From Streptomyces sp. NBC_01217 (GTDB lineage Bacteria; Actinomycetota; Actinomycetes; Streptomycetales; Streptomycetaceae), in contig NZ_CP108538.1 of assembly GCF_035994185.1 (NCBI RefSeq), positions 5,185,501 through 5,249,500 on the forward strand: a stretch of DNA of 64,000 nucleotides, read 5' to 3'. Every line of letters begins with the position of its first letter. The stretch's first letter is position 1. The notes beneath the pieces were generated by a model. The model ran no database searches and was not told where the DNA came from. It saw only the letters and a program-made list of their open reading frames with translations. A program made the translations under genes and the position numbers. Positions 50,908 through 59,415 of the stretch are shown piece after piece.

Positions 50908-50972
50908 ACCCGCAGGCTCTGGTTCCTCCGTGCACGAAGGAGCCGGCCGGACTTACCGGCGAGCCTGCGGGT
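50908..50972. ncRNA. Compact three-way-junction RNA structure in a convergent gap
   Basis: Closing stem ACCCGCAGGCTC/GAGCCTGCGGGT (50908-50919 with 50961-50972, 12 perfect bp). Inside are arm 1 GGTTCCT/AGGAGCC (50921-50927 with 50938-50944, one G-U) and arm 2 GCCGG-ACTTA-CCGGC (50946-50960). Linkers are 1, 1 and 0 nt. The T-G pair favours the plus-strand RNA (pdxH 3' end), but a TTT after the stem on the minus strand also allows a terminator for the iscB side. It is not a tRNA. Function unknown. Confidence 0.5.
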
Positions 50973-51034
50973 CGGTGACTGCTTGGGTTTCGGCAGACAG
51001 CCTGCCGAGGTGCACTGTGTGCGACGACGGGCTG

Positions 51035-51073
51035 TCAGCCCGCAGCCACCTCACGAATCCGATAAGACTGCAC
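51035..51073 (-). other. Micro-frame with a perfect anti-16S ribosome site
   Basis: GAAAGGAGGTGATCC (51079-51093 on the minus strand) is fully complementary to the 3' end of 16S rRNA. Five bases later a GTG opens a 12-codon frame MQSYRIREVAAG that stops at TGA 51035-51037, inside a CGGGCTG-A-CAGCCCG hairpin. A frame shifted by one base stays open for about 30 more codons. It could be a leader peptide or the remains of a small gene. Confidence 0.35.
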
Positions 51074-51139
51074 TTTTCGGATCACCTCCTTTCATCGCTG
51101 GCAGCAGCCTATGAACTCTCGGAGAACGGCTCAACCCAT

Positions 51140-52156
51140 TTATTCGGTGACTTCCTGCCGGTAGCTGTACGCGTATCCGTCGGCACGCTGCAGTAGTCGA
51201 AGATTCCTGTGGGACACGGTGAAGCGGCCCACCGGCGTGCTGAGACTGTGTTTTCCGGAAGCGCGGACGGAGATGCGCCCGGTCCATGTCCCTGCCCCCT
51301 TGCCCTTGGAAATAGAGGCGCGGACCAGGTCGCCGGTGGCGAACCGTGATGCCGCTTCTGGCGCGCACGGACGAGCCGGGGGAATCCGTACCGGTCGGGG
51401 GTGGTGCGGGCGTAGCTTCCGCGGCCCGTTGCCGCAACGATCTGGACGTGCTGGGGGACGCGGACGACCGCAGCGCCCGCCTGGTGGACGAGCTGTCCGA
51501 CGCAGAGGGCGTCGAGTGTGTGTCTTGGGCAGGCTCATGGCGGTGCGGTTCCACTTCGTACGGCCTCCCGACCAGGTCCTCACCGGTTTTCCGAGGGCTG
51601 TGAGGGCGTCTGTGAGCAGTTGCCGGGTCGCGTTCATGACGGCGGCGTCGCGGAGTGTTGCCTTGCTCTGTGCACGGATGGCCGCGAGGCGGGCGGGGCG
51701 GTGGGCCAGGAATTCTTCGACGCGGGTGGAGCCCTTGGCCTGGTTGCAGCTGATGCAGGCGAGAGTGAGGTTGGAGATGCGGCTGGAGCCGCCGCGGCTG
51801 AGGGGCTGGATGTGGTCGATGTTCAGGGGGATGCCGGAGGCTCCGCAGTAGGCGCAGGTGCGTCCCCATGTGGCGAGCAGGTATGCGCGGATTTCGGTGC
51901 CCGCGAGGGTGCCGTTGCGGTACTCGGCGGTGGTGAGGTCGTGGCCCGCGCTCATGACGTGGGTGTCGAAGGCGACCTGTTCGATGTGGATCTCGGTGAC
52001 TGGTGCGTATCGGGAGAGACGGTGGGCGGTCGCCAAAGTGGTGTCGACCCGGTGTTGCACCGAGGGCGGCAGCCAGCCTTTCGGGCGGGTGCGGTTGTGT
52101 GATCTGCGGGCGCGGTAGCGGAGGTTCGCCGAGCGCCGTCTGCGGCGTTCGGCGTG
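51140..52156 (-). pseudogene. iscB: Decayed IscB-type (OMEGA) RNA-guided nuclease gene
   Basis: Remnant of an IscB, the Cas9-ancestor nuclease of IS200/IS605-group ISC elements. Reading from 52156: the Arg-rich bridge helix RRRRRSANLRYRARR, then GWLPPSVQHRVDTTL, RuvC-II IHIEQVAFDTH, the HNH domain (CAYCGASGIPLNIDHIQPLS, NLTLACISCNQAKGS), DAAVMNATR, SGGRTKWNRTAMSLPKTH, then RuvC-III LDALCVG and GRGSYARTTPDRYGFPRL, and the C-terminal FATGDLVRASISKGKGAGT with NLRLLQRADGYAYS. Defects: the PLMP/RuvC-I N-terminus is missing (stop at 52157-52159), and two compensating frameshifts lie near 51518 and 51345. A 306-residue frame from 52060 survives but lacks RuvC-I and is scrambled between the shifts. 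No omega RNA is recognisable upstream. Confidence 0.88.
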
Positions 52157-52282
52157 TTAGGCGGCCGGATCCTGTATCGGATGGGGAGTGGATTTCCGGG
52201 AACTCGATGTGCGCTGGGTCACGTTCGAGTTGAATGGTCTGACGTGCGGAAATGCCGGATGCGTCCTGCAAGGGGGTACGGG

Positions 52283-53638
52283 ATGAGTGCGTCCACGAGC
52301 AGCGGAACGACCGATGCGCTCGACCCCGACGAGGGGCCGGGGACCGGGCCCGGGGCCGAGTTGCTCGCGGCGCTGCTCGACGGGATGGACGCGGCGCTCT
52401 GTGCGTTCGACGCGGACGGCACGATCACCCACTGGAACCGTGAGGCCGAGCGGATTCTCGGCTGGTCGGCACGGGAGGCCGTGGGGCGGTCCGGGCTTGC
52501 CGGGTGGGCGGTGCGGCGGGCGGATGCGGGGGAGGTGCAGGGGCGGCTGATGGCGGCCATGGACGGGGGCGGTCGCCAAGTCCATGAGTTCGCGTTGCTG
52601 CGCAAGGACGGCGGGCGGGTGCTCGTACGGACGCAGTCGGCGGGGGTCCGGGGTGCGGACGGGAAGCCGGCGGGGGTGTACTGCGCGTTCGGCGAGGTGC
52701 ATGCGCAGATCGATCTGGAGCGGTCGATCGCGCTGAGCGAGGCGCTGTTCGACGACGCGTCGTGGGGTGTGGTGCTCGTCGACGCCGATCTGCGGCCGAC
52801 GGTCGTCAACGCCCATGCGGCGCGGGCGCTGGGCGCCGGCCGTACGACGCTGCTGGGGCGCCCGCTGGGGGAGCTGGTCGTGCAGGGCGTCGAGGACCTG
52901 GAGGGCGCGTTGCAGCATGTACTGGCCGAGGGCGCACCACCGGCGCCCGCCGAGTTGTGGGTGACGCTGCGGACGGTGGAGGGGGATGGGCGGCGCTGCT
53001 GGCGCAGTGGCTTTCTGCGGCTGGCGTCACCGCTGACGGAGGAGCCGGTTCCGCTGGGGGTCGGGTGGCTGTTCCAGGACGTGACGGCGGAGAAGCTGGC
53101 GGCGCAGGAGTCGGACCGGGTGCGGTTTCGTTCGAACCAGTTGCACCGGGCCTCGCGGTCGGCGTCGGAGTGCGAGGACCCGATGGAGGCGGCGACGTCC
53201 TATCTGGACTACGCGCTCGCGGGGTTCGCCGACCATGCGCTGATCGATCTGGTGGCGGGGGAGCGGCTGGTGCGGGTGGCGGCGACGCCGGCCGGTGAGC
53301 CGGGGCCGTGCCTGCCGGTGGCCGGTGGTGGCATCCCGTTGCGGTACGCACCGGGGCATCCGGCCCTTCAGGCGGTGGACCGCACGGGTTCGGTGCGCGC
53401 AAGTGCGGGCGCGGGGTCCGGGGCCGGGGCATGGGCCGCCGAACGGCAGTGGCCGGCCGATTCGGCGCATGCACTGTGCGCGGTACTACGGAGCCGGGCG
53501 CGCACGCTGGGCGTGGTGACGTTCCTGCGCTCCGCCCACCGAGCCCCTTTCGTACGCCCCGACGCGGCGTACGCGGAGAGCGTGGCGGTCCGTGTCGCGG
53601 CGGCGGTCGACCTGGCGCAGGTGCTGGACCGCTCCTAG
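52283..53638 (+). CDS. PAS/GAF-domain sensor protein
   Basis: A 451-residue cytoplasmic signalling protein without a visible output domain. PAS 1 (about residues 28-140) has AALCAFDADGTITHWNREAE and RILGWSAREAVG. PAS 2 (about 150-275) has WGVVLVDADLRPTVVNAHAA and ends WLFQDVTAEK. A GAF-like domain (about 300-445) has ATSYLDYALAGFADHALIDL and ALCAVLRSRARTLGVVTFLR. Many Streptomyces homologues carry a C-terminal PP2C phosphatase or ATPase; here it is absent, so the protein probably works by partner binding. ATG 52283 has AAGGGGGT upstream. Confidence 0.88.
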   Translation: MSASTSSGTTDALDPDEGPGTGPGAELLAALLDGMDAALCAFDADGTITHWNREAERILGWSAREAVGRSGLAGWAVRRADAGEVQGRLMAAMDGGGRQVHEFALLRKDGGRVLVRTQSAGVRGADGKPAGVYCAFGEVHAQIDLERSIALSEALFDDASWGVVLVDADLRPTVVNAHAARALGAGRTTLLGRPLGELVVQGVEDLEGALQHVLAEGAPPAPAELWVTLRTVEGDGRRCWRSGFLRLASPLTEEPVPLGVGWLFQDVTAEKLAAQESDRVRFRSNQLHRASRSASECEDPMEAATSYLDYALAGFADHALIDLVAGERLVRVAATPAGEPGPCLPVAGGGIPLRYAPGHPALQAVDRTGSVRASAGAGSGAGAWAAERQWPADSAHALCAVLRSRARTLGVVTFLRSAHRAPFVRPDAAYAESVAVRVAAAVDLAQVLDRS

Positions 53639-53676
53639 CCCGCCCGACGGCACTCCGAGCCCGTGCGGCGGTACCA

Positions 53677-53700
53677 CCAGCCCGTCCGGCGTTTGAGGAC
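53677..53700. repeat. Single copy of the CCAGCCCGTCCGGCGTTTGAGG repeat
   Basis: It matches the unit at 35085-35108 base for base over 24 bp and lies 39 bp past the PAS gene stop in a convergent gap. It probably serves as, or sits beside, a terminator. Confidence 0.7.
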
Positions 53701-53724
53701 GGAACCGTTCACCGACGGCCCCGG

Positions 53725-54486
53725 TCACCCCCCGTGGCGGTAGAAGATCCGGTCCCGGTACTCCGTCATGACGCGTCCGTTCCACTCGTGGCCGCCGTCC
53801 ACGTTCCCCGACCGCAGCATCGGGGGCTCGACCCCCCGCTCCACGAGCTGTTCGACCGCCGCGGCCATCATGGCCTGCATCACCGCGCTGGTGACGACCG
53901 TCGACGCGGGCGCGAACGGCGCCTCGATCCCGTCGGCGGTCAGCTCCGCGTCGCCGATGGAGATCTTGCTGTCGAGCACGATGTCGCAGTGGTCGCGCAG
54001 GAAGCCGCCCGAGCCGTGCCGGGACCGGGTGCCGTCCGCGTACGCGACCGAGGTGACGCCGATGACCTTCAGGCCGAGCGCCCGCGCGTTCATCGCCATC
54101 TCCACCGGAAGGGCGTTGCGTCCGGAGAGCGAGATGATCACGAGGACGTCGCCCGCCTTCGCGGGGCTGGAGTCGAGCACCGCGCCCGCGAGCCCGTCGA
54201 CCCGTTCCAGTGCCGAGCCGAGCGTCGCGGGCATGACGTCGACGCCGACCGTGCCCGGCACGGCCAGCAGGTTCATCAGGGCGAGCCCGCCCGCCCGGTA
54301 GACGACGTCCTGGGCGGCGAGCGAGGAGTGCCCGGCGCCGAAGGCGAAGAGCCTGCCGCCCGCGGCGACGGTGTCGGCGATCGCGGCACCGGCGGCCGCG
54401 ATGGCCCCGGACTCCTCGTCGCGCACGCGCTCCAGCAGGCCGATCGCTGCGTCGAAGAACTGACCGGCCAGCTTGCTGTCGCTCAT
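53725..54486 (-). CDS. SIS-domain sugar-phosphate protein
   Basis: A 253-residue protein with one SIS (sugar isomerase) fold. GRLFAFGAGHSSLAAQDVVY (about residue 45) and DVLVIISLSGRNALPVEMA (about 118) form the phosphosugar-binding pocket. VIGVTSVAYADGTRSRHGSG (about 142) is the third segment. Relatives are annotated as phosphosugar isomerases or binding proteins (YokE/GmhA-like). ATG 54486 with AAAGGG upstream. The ligand is unknown; N-acetylglucosamine- or N-acetylmuramate-phosphates are common for the family. Confidence 0.88.
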   Translation of the reverse strand: MSDSKLAGQFFDAAIGLLERVRDEESGAIAAAGAAIADTVAAGGRLFAFGAGHSSLAAQDVVYRAGGLALMNLLAVPGTVGVDVMPATLGSALERVDGLAGAVLDSSPAKAGDVLVIISLSGRNALPVEMAMNARALGLKVIGVTSVAYADGTRSRHGSGGFLRDHCDIVLDSKISIGDAELTADGIEAPFAPASTVVTSAVMQAMMAAAVEQLVERGVEPPMLRSGNVDGGHEWNGRVMTEYRDRIFYRHGG

Positions 54487-54686
54487 CGAGGAGGCCCTTT
54501 CCGGCGGGGTGGGATGTCCGTGCCGCGGATCACGTTGCGGTCTGGACCAGTGACATGTCAATACCGCCCATGCGGCTTCGCTGCACGGTGTTCGGTCGGC
54601 GCGGCACGGTTGTCGGCGCTATGCGTCAGAATTGAGTCAGGGCCAGCGGTACGACGTTTTTCATGTCACAGCATCGAGGGGCACGA

Positions 54687-55379
54687 ATGTCCGGACTGAT
54701 CGACACAACGGAGATGTATCTCCGCACCATCCTCGAACTCGAAGAGGAAGGCGTGGTCCCCATGCGCGCCCGGATTGCGGAACGGCTGGACCAGAGCGGT
54801 CCGACGGTCAGCCAGACGGTCGCGCGCATGGAGCGCGACGGCCTGGTGCAGGTCGCGGGCGACCGTCACCTGGAGCTGACCGACGAGGGGCGCCGTCTGG
54901 CGACCCGTGTGATGCGCAAGCACCGGCTCGCCGAGTGCCTGCTCGTCGACGTGATCGGTCTGGAGTGGGAGCAGGTGCACGCCGAGGCATGCCGTTGGGA
55001 GCATGTGATGAGCGAGGCCGTGGAGCGGCGGGTGCTTGAGCTGCTGCGTCACCCGACGGAGTCCCCGTACGGGAATCCGATCCCGGGCCTGGAGGAACTG
55101 GGCGAGAAGGCGGAGGCCGACCCGTTCCTCGACGAGAGCATGGTGAGTCTGTCGGAGCTCGATCCGGGCGCCGAGGGCAAGACGGTGGTCGTGCGCCGGA
55201 TCGGTGAGCCGATCCAGACGGACGCCCAGCTGATGTACACGCTGCGGCGGGCGGGTGTGCAGCCGGGCTCCGTGGTCAGCGTGACCCAGTCGCCCGGCGG
55301 GGTGCTGGTCGGCAGCAGCGGCGAGGCTGCGGAGCTGGACGCCGAGATCGCCTCGCACGTGTTCGTGGCCAAGCGCTGA
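54687..55379 (+). CDS. DtxR/IdeR-family metal-dependent repressor
   Basis: A 230-residue repressor. The winged helix (about residues 1-65) is TTEMYLRTILELEEEGV, IAERLDQSGPTVSQTVARME and DRHLELTDEGR. The dimerisation/metal domain (66-140) has ligands in RKHRLAECLL (His, Glu) and VHAEACRWEHVMS (His, Cys, Glu, His). A C-terminal SH3-like domain ends the protein. With Fe(II) or Mn(II) it should repress metal uptake genes; no such gene is adjacent. ATG 54687 has GAGGGG upstream. The Cys ligand is typical of the true DtxR/DmdR branch rather than MntR. Confidence 0.92.
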   Translation: MSGLIDTTEMYLRTILELEEEGVVPMRARIAERLDQSGPTVSQTVARMERDGLVQVAGDRHLELTDEGRRLATRVMRKHRLAECLLVDVIGLEWEQVHAEACRWEHVMSEAVERRVLELLRHPTESPYGNPIPGLEELGEKAEADPFLDESMVSLSELDPGAEGKTVVVRRIGEPIQTDAQLMYTLRRAGVQPGSVVSVTQSPGGVLVGSSGEAAELDAEIASHVFVAKR

Positions 55380-55975
55380 GGGGCTTCGTCACCCGAGACC
55401 CGGCGAGCGTGGCGTTGAACCGTAACGTCCGCTTTCCGTTTTTCCGTCCGGAATCGCAGCGCCCGGGCGGATCGCATGCCAGGCTGTGGCTGAGGCATAC
55501 CTGAGAGTGTCGGCCGCCTGGCCGCGCGGTCGGGGAGGGAGCAGGCGCATGCGCCCGTCGTACTGGCGTATCCGGCATGTCCGGCACGCGTGCCGGAAGG
55601 TCGCTGCCATGGCCCGGGCCGCCCATGCGTCGCCGTCTTTCGCGCGGTCCTGTGCGGCGCCCCGGACGACAGAGTGCCCCGGCGCCTCGCGGCGCCGGGG
55701 CCTGTCCTCCCCTGCTTCGACCTGGAGCCCCGAGCTCTCAAGGTCGATCCCCACGAGCCCTCATCCCCGAGTGGCCCGCCTCCCGGAGAAGATCTCCCCG
55801 CCGCGGACGCCGTCAATCCTTGAAGGCGGTCACTCGAACGAGGGGTGTTGGGTGCCGGAACCCGGTTTTCGAATAAAGGTTCGATAGTCTGGCGTGACGC
55901 GACCACACGGCGACCACACGGCGATCGAGCGGTGATCAATCGGTGATCGAGGACCAGAAGGGGGTGCCAGAACAT
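55380..55975. other. 596-bp intergenic region with a strong hairpin and 11-bp phased repeats
   Basis: No convincing gene in six frames. At 55676-55701 GCCCCGGCGCC and GGCGCCGGGGC pair perfectly around TCGC, a strong terminator, although far (about 300 bp) from the DtxR stop. At 55900-55921 CGACCACACGG is exactly duplicated in tandem, and CGGTGATC follows at 55930 and 55941, all on an 11-bp period, just before the hydrolase start. A TAGTCT at 55885-55890 could be its -10. Confidence 0.5.
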
Positions 55976-56869
55976 ATGGTGCGGCGCATTGATGTGACCG
56001 GGACCGACGGCGTACGCCTCGCGGCCTGGGAGTTCGCCGACCCGCCCAAAGGGCGCACGGAGGGCGAACGCGCTCCCGGGGTCTTATTGCTCCACGGCTT
56101 GATGGGCCGGGCCTCGCACTGGGCCTCGACCACCCGCTGGCTCGCCGAGCGGCACCGCGCCGTCGGTCTCGACCAGCGCGGGCACGGCCGCAGCGAGAAG
56201 CCGGCCGAAGGCCCGTACACCCGTGAGGCGTACGTCTCCGACGCCGAGGCGGCGATCGAACAGCTCGGCCTCGCCCCCGTCACCCTCGTCGGGCATTCGA
56301 TGGGAGCGCTCACAGCCTGGCAGCTCGCCGCGAAGCGCCCCGATCTCGTCCGGGCTCTGGTCATCTGCGACATGCGGGCCTCCGCGCTCGGCGCGGCCTC
56401 GCAGCGCGAGTGGGAGGACTGGTTCAAGTCCTGGCCGGTGCCGTTCGCGACGCTCTCCGACGTACGGAAGTGGTTCGGCGAGGACGACCCCTGGGTGGAG
56501 CGGCCCAACCCGGCCCGCGGCGAGTTCTTCGCCGAGGTGATGGCCGAGCGCGCCGACGGCTGGCGCCCCGTCTTCTCCCGCCGCCAGATGCTCCAGTCCC
56601 GCGCCACCTGGGTGTTCGACGCGCACTGGGAGGAGCTGGCACAGGTCCGGTGCCCGACCCTGGTGCTCCGCGGGCTCGACGGCGAGCTGGGCCGGGCGGA
56701 GGCCCAGGAGATGGTCCGCGTACTGCCGCGCGGGCAGTACGCGGAGGTGGCCGACGCGGGCCATCTCGTCCACTACGACCAGCCGGAGGGCTGGCGCGCG
56801 GCGGTCGAACCCTTCCTGGAGCAGTTCGCCGAGGACCACAGGGACGAGCGCGAACCCGTATCCCCATAA
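55976..56869 (+). CDS. Alpha/beta-hydrolase
   Basis: A 297-residue hydrolase. HGLMGRASHW (oxyanion loop, about residue 36), LDQRGHGRSEKP, the nucleophile elbow VGHSMGALTAWQ (Ser about 108), an acid region LVLRGLDGELG and the base in VADAGHLVHYDQPEGW (His about 264) give an intact triad. It resembles menaquinone- or haloalkane-type small hydrolases; the substrate is unknown. I chose ATG 55976 (MVRRIDVTG, with GGGGGTG upstream); a GTG at 55943 has no ribosome site. The start is preceded by 11-bp phased repeats. Confidence 0.87.
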   Translation: MVRRIDVTGTDGVRLAAWEFADPPKGRTEGERAPGVLLLHGLMGRASHWASTTRWLAERHRAVGLDQRGHGRSEKPAEGPYTREAYVSDAEAAIEQLGLAPVTLVGHSMGALTAWQLAAKRPDLVRALVICDMRASALGAASQREWEDWFKSWPVPFATLSDVRKWFGEDDPWVERPNPARGEFFAEVMAERADGWRPVFSRRQMLQSRATWVFDAHWEELAQVRCPTLVLRGLDGELGRAEAQEMVRVLPRGQYAEVADAGHLVHYDQPEGWRAAVEPFLEQFAEDHRDEREPVSP

Positions 56870-56887
56870 GGCCTGCCCAGGTCTCTC

Positions 56888-58540
56888 TCAGCCCTTGCTG
56901 ACCGCCGCCAGGATCTCCGGGAGCCGGTTCGCCGTCCGAGGAGCGGCGATCCGCAGCCCCGCCCAGGCGATCAGCGCCCCGTACCCGGCTCCCGCGGGCA
57001 GCAGCAGCCACAGCCACCGCTCCAGGTCGGCCAGATGCAGCCAGACCGTCACCGCGATCACGGGTGCGCAGAGCAGCGCCGCCGAGGCCATGCCGCCGAA
57101 GATCGAGATCCAGGCGAGCCCGACCTGACCCGGTGCGACGTTCTTGAACCCGTCCTGCGGGATCGAGTACGGGAAGGTCGCCGACGCCACCGCACCCGTC
57201 GCCAGCATGGCGCCCAGCATGGCGAACGAAAGGCCCATGACCTTCGGCAGCGCACCCCAGTCGCCGAGCAGGGCCGCCGTCACCGCCGTCACCAGAATCG
57301 TGTACGGCAGTGTGATCAGCAGCAACGCCAGCGCCCGCGCCCGCAGTTCGAGGTATGCGTCCCGGGTGGAGGAGATGGTCAGCGCCACCATCCAGAACGC
57401 GGAGGTGTCCTGCCCGAACTGGTTGTACATCTGCATGCCGAGCATCCCGGCGGCGAAGCAGGCGAAGTAGAGCGAGCCGGTGCCCTGCAACGCGTTGAGC
57501 ATCGGCACGATCAGCCCGATCGCCAGCGCCGTGACCCAGGAGGCCTTGGTCTTCGGATCGCGCGCGACGTACCGCAGACTGCGCTCCAGCACCGGTCCCG
57601 TACGGCCCTGGGACAGGCGCGCCAAGAGCCCGGAACCGCCGCTCCTGCCGGCCTTGCGGCGGGTCGGCTCGGCGGCGGCCAGGGTCGACCCGTCCGGCGC
57701 CGTCATCAGCTTCACCAGACTCCGCTGCCACAGCCACAACAGCGCGAGCAGCGCTGCCACGGACACCAGCAGCTGTACGGCGGCCTGCCCGTACGAGCCC
57801 CGCGACGCCGAGTCCACCGCCCCGATCGCCGAGGCGGGCGGCAGCCAGCGCACCACGTCCGCGGCCGGATCGAGCGGGGCGAGCCCGCCCGCCCGGCCCA
57901 GCCGCTGCGCACCGAAGTTGACGAGCTGGAAGCCCACCGCGATCACGAGCCCGCTGAGCACCGCGAGATCGCGGCCCTTGCGCGAGGTGAGCAGCCGGGT
58001 GTTGGCGGTGGCCACGGCCCGTGTCAGCGCGACGCACACCAGCAGCGTGAGCGGCACGGCCACCACGGCGAACACCGCACCGGCCGCCCCCCGCGCCACC
58101 GCGAACACCGAACCGGCCGCCAGACAGAGCGTGAACAGCGGGCCGGTCCCGATCAGTGACGACACCAGCAGCGCACCGATCAGCGGGCGCGGCCGCAACG
58201 GCAGCATCGCCAGCCGGCTCGGGTCGAGGGTCTCGTCACCGCCCGGGAAGAACAGCGGCATCACGGTCCAGCCGACCGCCAGCACGGCGGTCAGCAGGAC
58301 GACGAGCGAGCCGGCGTGGGCGTTCCCGCGCAGCGCGATCAGCCCGACCAGCTGACCCGCCGCGAAGAGCAGGGTGAAGACGACGGACGTGAGGTACGCG
58401 GCCCGCCGGCCGGCCGACTGCCGCAGCCCGTTGCGCAGCAGGGCCAGCTTGAGCCGTACGAAGACGGCGACGAGCCCCTCGCGCCCGCTCGTGCCGTCCC
58501 GCCCCGCGGCGGTTCCCACGGGGGCGTCGAGCACGCTCAT
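56888..58540 (-). CDS. ABC-2-type transporter permease
   Basis: A 550-residue polytopic membrane protein with about twelve hydrophobic segments and cytoplasmic loops (TRLLTSRKGRDL; QRSLVKLMTAPDG; RYVARDPKTKASW). SSTRDAYLELRARALALLLI and NVAPGQVGLAWISIFGGMAS are typical of actinobacterial exporter permeases of this size. The ATG overlaps the ATPase stop (ATGA), so the pair is one exporter; the cargo is unknown. It is convergent with the alpha/beta-hydrolase gene with an 18-bp gap. Confidence 0.9.
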   Translation of the reverse strand: MSVLDAPVGTAAGRDGTSGREGLVAVFVRLKLALLRNGLRQSAGRRAAYLTSVVFTLLFAAGQLVGLIALRGNAHAGSLVVLLTAVLAVGWTVMPLFFPGGDETLDPSRLAMLPLRPRPLIGALLVSSLIGTGPLFTLCLAAGSVFAVARGAAGAVFAVVAVPLTLLVCVALTRAVATANTRLLTSRKGRDLAVLSGLVIAVGFQLVNFGAQRLGRAGGLAPLDPAADVVRWLPPASAIGAVDSASRGSYGQAAVQLLVSVAALLALLWLWQRSLVKLMTAPDGSTLAAAEPTRRKAGRSGGSGLLARLSQGRTGPVLERSLRYVARDPKTKASWVTALAIGLIVPMLNALQGTGSLYFACFAAGMLGMQMYNQFGQDTSAFWMVALTISSTRDAYLELRARALALLLITLPYTILVTAVTAALLGDWGALPKVMGLSFAMLGAMLATGAVASATFPYSIPQDGFKNVAPGQVGLAWISIFGGMASAALLCAPVIAVTVWLHLADLERWLWLLLPAGAGYGALIAWAGLRIAAPRTANRLPEILAAVSKG

Positions 58541-59376
58541 CGGTCGCCGCCCAGCCAGTCCAGGGAGTCACCGGTGGTCCGGGAGCCCGCGCCGACGAGT
58601 TCGAGGAAGGCGTTCTGCAGCGAGGACGCCTCGCCGCGCACCTCGGCCAGGGTGCCCTGGGCCCTGATCGTGCCCGCGGCCATGACGGCCACCCAGTCGC
58701 AGAGGGACTCCACGAGCTCCATCACATGGCTGGAGAAGACGACGGTCGCCCCCGAGCGGGTGTACCGCTCAAGGACCTCGCGGATGGTCTGTGCCGACAC
58801 CGGGTCGACGCCCTCGAACGGCTCGTCCAGGAAGAGCACTTCGGGGTTGTGCAGCAGCGCGGCCGCGAGCCCGATCTTCTTCCGCATACCGGTCGAGTAG
58901 TCGACGACCAGCTTGTGCTGGGAGCCCGCCAGATCGAGCACATCGAGGAGCTGGGTGGCCCGCTTGTCGACCTCGGCGCCGGGCAGCCCGCGCAATCTGC
59001 CGGTGTACGCGAGGAGTTCGCGCCCCGAGAGGCGTTCGAAGAGCCGCAGCCCTTCGGGGAGCACGCCGATCCTGGACTTCACCTCGACCGGGTCGCGCCA
59101 CACGTCGTGGCCGCCGACCTCGATCAGGCCCTGGTCGGGGCGGAGCAGGCCGGTGACCATCGACAGCGTGGTGGTCTTGCCCGCGCCGTTGGGCCCCACC
59201 AGACCGATGAACTTGCCCGCGGGCAGCTCCAGATCGATGCCGGCGACCGCGATCTGGTTCCCGAACCGCTTCCACAGCCCCTGTACGCGAACGGCGGGCG
59301 GCGCCGTCGGCGCTCCGCCCGCCTCTTCCGCTTCCCCCGCCCGCGCCGCTCTGTCGGTCTCTGTCCGGTCCCGCAT
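58537..59376 (-). CDS. ABC transporter ATP-binding protein
   Basis: A 279-residue ATPase. Walker A is GLVGPNGAGKTTTLS (about residue 62), the Q-loop region is SRIGVLPEGLRLFERLSG (no canonical Gln), the signature is DYSTGMRKKIGLA, Walker B is VLFLDEPFEG and the switch His is in VVFSSHVMEL. It energises the adjacent permease. A short charged N-terminal tail precedes the domain. ATG 59376 starts the two-gene operon. Confidence 0.94.
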   Translation of the reverse strand: MRDRTETDRAARAGEAEEAGGAPTAPPAVRVQGLWKRFGNQIAVAGIDLELPAGKFIGLVGPNGAGKTTTLSMVTGLLRPDQGLIEVGGHDVWRDPVEVKSRIGVLPEGLRLFERLSGRELLAYTGRLRGLPGAEVDKRATQLLDVLDLAGSQHKLVVDYSTGMRKKIGLAAALLHNPEVLFLDEPFEGVDPVSAQTIREVLERYTRSGATVVFSSHVMELVESLCDWVAVMAAGTIRAQGTLAEVRGEASSLQNAFLELVGAGSRTTGDSLDWLGGDR

Positions 59377-59415
59377 GATGCACAGCCTTTCGGTGACCCC
59401 GTGTCTGGGGACAGC

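Noticed and set aside
50908..50972. Possible tRNA or omega RNA
   Set aside because: The 12-bp closing stem and only two inner arms exclude a tRNA. Known IscB omega RNAs lie upstream of the gene in the same direction, whereas this lies downstream, so I left it unclassified.
51079..51093. Plus-strand match to the 3' end of 16S rRNA
   Set aside because: Only the 15 bases complementary to a ribosome binding site match; no other rRNA sequence flanks it, so it is a strong Shine-Dalgarno on the minus strand.
55486..55887. Plus-strand 133-codon frame between the DtxR and hydrolase genes
   Set aside because: Composition is Arg/Ser/Pro-rich, there is no ribosome site, and the frame runs through a perfect terminator hairpin.
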